From: CAZEAN01 sp964510225
Lineage (GTDB): Bacteria; Planctomycetota; Planctomycetia; Isosphaerales; Isosphaeraceae
Assembly (NCBI GenBank): GCA_964510225.1
Contig: CAZEAN010000198.1
Span: 1-7,487, forward strand
Direction: 5' to 3'
Length of the DNA: 7,487 nt
How positions within the stretch are numbered: position 1 is the first letter of the stretch; each line of letters begins with the position of its first letter. The notes under the pieces are model-generated. The model saw only the letters and a program-made list of their open reading frames with translations. It searched no databases and was not told the DNA's origin. Below are positions 6,194-7,487 of this stretch, one piece after another. The position numbers and the translations under genes were made by a program.

Positions 6194-6655
6194 CTAGAGC
6201 ATGGGGAGTACCTGACGGGCAACGAAGAACCAGACGGCGACAAACACAATCACGGCGATGATGGCGAAGTGGAACTCATACCAGCGCCAACAGTTCTTCC
6301 ACTGGGGTCGCTTGCGATAGCCCTGGTGAACTTCCTCGTCCAGGAGGTCGGCTTCATCATGGCGGTAGTCGAACCAGGAGAGGACACCAGCGCCGATGGA
6401 GAGCAGGATGAACAGCGTCACCAAGCCCAGGAGCCAAACGAGCCCCTGCAACCCAACCTTGGCCGTTTCAGCATCGATCCCCAGTTCTCCACGACCCACA
6501 AAGAGCGCGACCATCGCGCCTAAGATCGCGGTGAGTAACGCCTTGTAGAAGGTCAGCTTGCGGAAGGTGTTTTCATTAAGAAAACTGATCTGCTGGAGAA
6601 TGTACTTGTACCGCTCCAGCTTGTAATCCTGCCCTCGGTCGTCATCGGTCGCCAT
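6194..6655 (-). CDS. Three-TM membrane protein with N-terminal coiled helix, unknown function
   Basis: 153 residues from the ATG at 6655, which has GGAG nine bases upstream; a GTG at 6670 would add five residues. A charged N-terminal helix (DYKLERYKYILQQISFLNEN) is followed by spans at about 37-54 and 69-94, a charged stretch with SWFDYRHDEADLLDEE, a basic Trp-rich segment (RKRPQWKNCWRWYEF), and a last span at about 127-147. I recall uncharacterised bacterial proteins with the same RYKYILQQI...NEN...DYR pattern, but not a function. The helix-plus-TM-pair layout is loosely reminiscent of SLATT-type membrane modules of defence loci; I see no nucleotidyltransferase or other defence partner beside it, so I do not call it that. 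It follows the frame ending at 6686 by 30 bases and may share its transcript. Confidence 0.82.
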   Translation of the reverse strand: MATDDDRGQDYKLERYKYILQQISFLNENTFRKLTFYKALLTAILGAMVALFVGRGELGIDAETAKVGLQGLVWLLGLVTLFILLSIGAGVLSWFDYRHDEADLLDEEVHQGYRKRPQWKNCWRWYEFHFAIIAVIVFVAVWFFVARQVLPML

Positions 6656-6685
6656 CAGAATAATCTCCACAACGTTGAAGCCGCA

Positions 6686-6919
6686 TCACTTGGGTGGATC
6701 AGGGTACTTCTTCCAGGTCTCGTTGAAGAACTCGGGAGCCTCAACTCCCTGCTCGGTCATCTCGTCCACATGGTGAGCCCCTTTGGCCCACAACACAACA
6801 CCCGTCTCCAAATTCCACAACGCGGAATAACCGCAGTTGGCCCAATCCTCCTTGGTCCAGTCATCAAACGGTTTGTCCCACAGCTCAAAATAGGGCAGCA
6901 AGGCGAAAATGCGGGACAC
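6686..6919 (-). CDS. Small Trp-rich hypothetical protein
   Basis: 77 residues from a GTG at 6919 without a convincing ribosome binding site. The reading is protein-like: FALLPYFELWDKPFDDWTKE, then CGYSALWNLETGVVLWAKGA and an acidic, proline-ended tail (FFNETWKKYPDPPK). Six tryptophans and many acidic residues; no membrane span and no family I recognise. The open frame extends upstream past the GTG with equally plausible residues (FPSLYYIWPKHTRFQQETLG) to a TAG at 6982-6980, which is the stop of the next reading frame in the same phase. It may therefore be the 3' half of one interrupted gene. It ends 30 bases before the three-TM gene on the same strand, so co-transcription is likely if it is real. 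Confidence 0.5.
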   Translation of the reverse strand: MSRIFALLPYFELWDKPFDDWTKEDWANCGYSALWNLETGVVLWAKGAHHVDEMTEQGVEAPEFFNETWKKYPDPPK

Positions 6920-6979
6920 ACCGAGTGTCTCTTGCTGGAATCTGGTGTGCTTTGGCCAGATGTAATACAGACTGGGAAA

Positions 6980-7309
6980 CTAGAAGGGAGCAACCCCTAG
7001 CGGTTGATAGCGACGATCAGTCCGCCAAGCATCACACTCTCGACGAAGGTTACCAAGTGGGATCGCTGGCATCGGGAAGGTGAGGTCATAACTTCGCTTG
7101 GTCAGCGGCTTTGGTCGTTCACCGTCTCGGTCTGCAACGGAAACAGTACAGTCGTCACTTTCGAGTTCGAACTCGACCAATCCTGGCCCTTTGAGCGTGG
7201 CATTACCAATGTCCCCCTTCAGTGCTCGACAACCAAACTGGGGCCAACTCGTTTCTAGTTGCGGTCGAAACGCTTCCTGCAAGAGTGACCCATCAAGGCA
7301 GTCACGCAA
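6980..7309 (-). CDS. Hypothetical reading frame, possibly 5' part of a broken gene
   Basis: 109 residues if started at the TTG at 7309, which is the only start codon near the beginning. The frame remains open further upstream, but there it runs antisense through the Gly/Arg repeat, giving a meaningless alternation of R, D, L and A. The downstream part looks coding: LKGDIGNATLKGPGLVEFEL, then SYDLTFPMPAIPLGNLRREC. It ends at TAG (6982-6980), after which the same phase continues into the 6686-6919 frame. No family recognised, no membrane span. It could be a real small protein, the front half of a gene split by a nonsense mutation, or a chance frame; the TTG start and lack of a Shine-Dalgarno lower confidence. 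Confidence 0.35.
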   Translation of the reverse strand: MRDCLDGSLLQEAFRPQLETSWPQFGCRALKGDIGNATLKGPGLVEFELESDDCTVSVADRDGERPKPLTKRSYDLTFPMPAIPLGNLRRECDAWRTDRRYQPLGVAPF

Positions 7310-7487
7310 TGGCGCATGCCCTAACAGGTCGCGGTCGCGGGCGCGGGCGCGGTCGAGGTCGAGGGCGAGGGCGCGGTCGAGGTCGCGGTCGCGGGCGCGG
7401 GCGCGGCCGCGGCGGCGGGCGAGGTCGAGGTAGAGGGCGCAGTAGAAGGATAGAGCGAGGGAGAGGTCGCGGGATAGTGAGAGGTAG
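7309..7487 (+). CDS. Arg-Gly repeat protein, 3' end outside window
   Basis: An ATG at 7309 opens a frame that stays open to the window end. After MAHALT come 38 codons (7327-7440) that all encode Gly or Arg, almost perfectly alternating GR, then SRRIERGRGRGIVRG. The codons vary (GGT, GGG, GGC; CGC, CGA, AGA) but nearly every change is synonymous in this frame, including CGA to AGA, whereas the other frames mix Ser/Ala or Asp/Ala/Leu. That is the pattern expected from selection on the protein. RG/RGG tracts typically bind RNA. Weak points: the only ribosome-binding candidate is AAGG ten bases upstream, the frame has been open since 7195 so GTG codons at 7222 or 7285 could also serve, and the rest of the protein is not visible. 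Confidence 0.4.
   Translation, partial: MAHALTGRGRGRGRGRGRGRGRGRGRGRGRGRGRGGGRGRGRGRSRRIERGRGRGIVRG
7326..7440. repeat. Degenerate hexanucleotide array GGNCGN
   Basis: Nineteen hexamers of the form GGNCGN/GGNAGA, very GC-rich. A 27-base stretch at 7326-7352 is repeated exactly at 7380-7406, a period of 54 bases (nine hexamers), indicating segmental duplication within the array. Variation is concentrated at the third and sixth base of the unit. One unit has GGC in place of the Arg codon (7414-7416). Such arrays are also prone to length change and assembly error. Confidence 0.85.

Noticed and set aside
6194..6655. Calling the three-TM gene part of an anti-phage system
   Set aside because: No cyclase, nuclease, NTPase or toxin partner lies next to it; the resemblance is only in TM layout.
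6757..6993. Alternative minus-strand frame overlapping the Trp-rich small protein
   Set aside because: Cys/Pro/Ser-rich low-complexity translation typical of an out-of-frame reading; the overlapping frame is more protein-like.
7098..7433. + strand Arg-Ser/Arg-Ala rich frame over the repeat
   Set aside because: In this frame the repeat variation changes amino acids (Ser/Ala), unlike the neighbouring Gly-Arg frame where it is synonymous; the upstream part is antisense to a more protein-like minus-strand reading.

Overview
The window is a moderately GC-rich bacterial chromosome segment, most likely from a planctomycete of the Pirellulales type. The LexA N-terminus (TPRQREIYDFI..., NGVMCHLKALQKKGLI), the RNase HI with an extra N-terminal domain, and the six-TM protein coupled to a winged-helix regulator are all patterns I associate with that group. 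No rRNA, tRNA or CRISPR array is visible. Taxon assignment is inference from protein style only.

Layout, left to right. (1) Positions 1-977 hold the 3' part of an ISKra4-family insertion-sequence transposase on the + strand, entering from outside the window. It abuts a short minus-strand remnant of an IS630-type transposase (about 1000-1082), so this edge is a mobile-element scrapyard. (2) Positions 1095-2605 hold a minus-strand lexA-rnhA pair: the SOS repressor followed by an RNase HI with an N-terminal extension, ending in a hairpin over the rnhA stop codon. (3) Positions 2606-3060 are an AT-rich gap that must hold the lexA promoter, plus a start-less coding-like fragment. (4) Positions 3061-5147 are a minus-strand transcription unit behind a good sigma70-type promoter. 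It encodes a six-TM membrane protein, a translationally coupled winged-helix regulator, and a second polytopic membrane protein. An inverted repeat over the -10 region is a natural candidate operator for the regulator. (5) Positions 5197-6039 encode a six-TM voltage-gated K+ channel with a C-terminal zinc ribbon. (6) Positions 6194-6655 encode a three-TM protein of unknown function, preceded by poorly recognisable minus-strand reading frames (6686-6919 and 6980-7309) that share one frame and are split by a TAG. (7) The right end (7309-7487) carries a run of Gly/Arg codons on the + strand whose base changes are almost all synonymous in one frame, pointing to an Arg-Gly repeat protein that runs off the window.

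All convincing chromosomal genes between about 1.1 and 6.7 kb are on the minus strand, in several separate units: DNA damage response (lexA-rnhA), a self-regulated membrane unit, and an ion channel. I see no complete defence system or biosynthetic cluster. The less ordinary items are the Arg-Gly repeat frame, the zinc-ribbon K+ channel, the coupled regulator/membrane pair with its operator-like repeat, and two genes whose reading frame stays coding-like past a stop codon.
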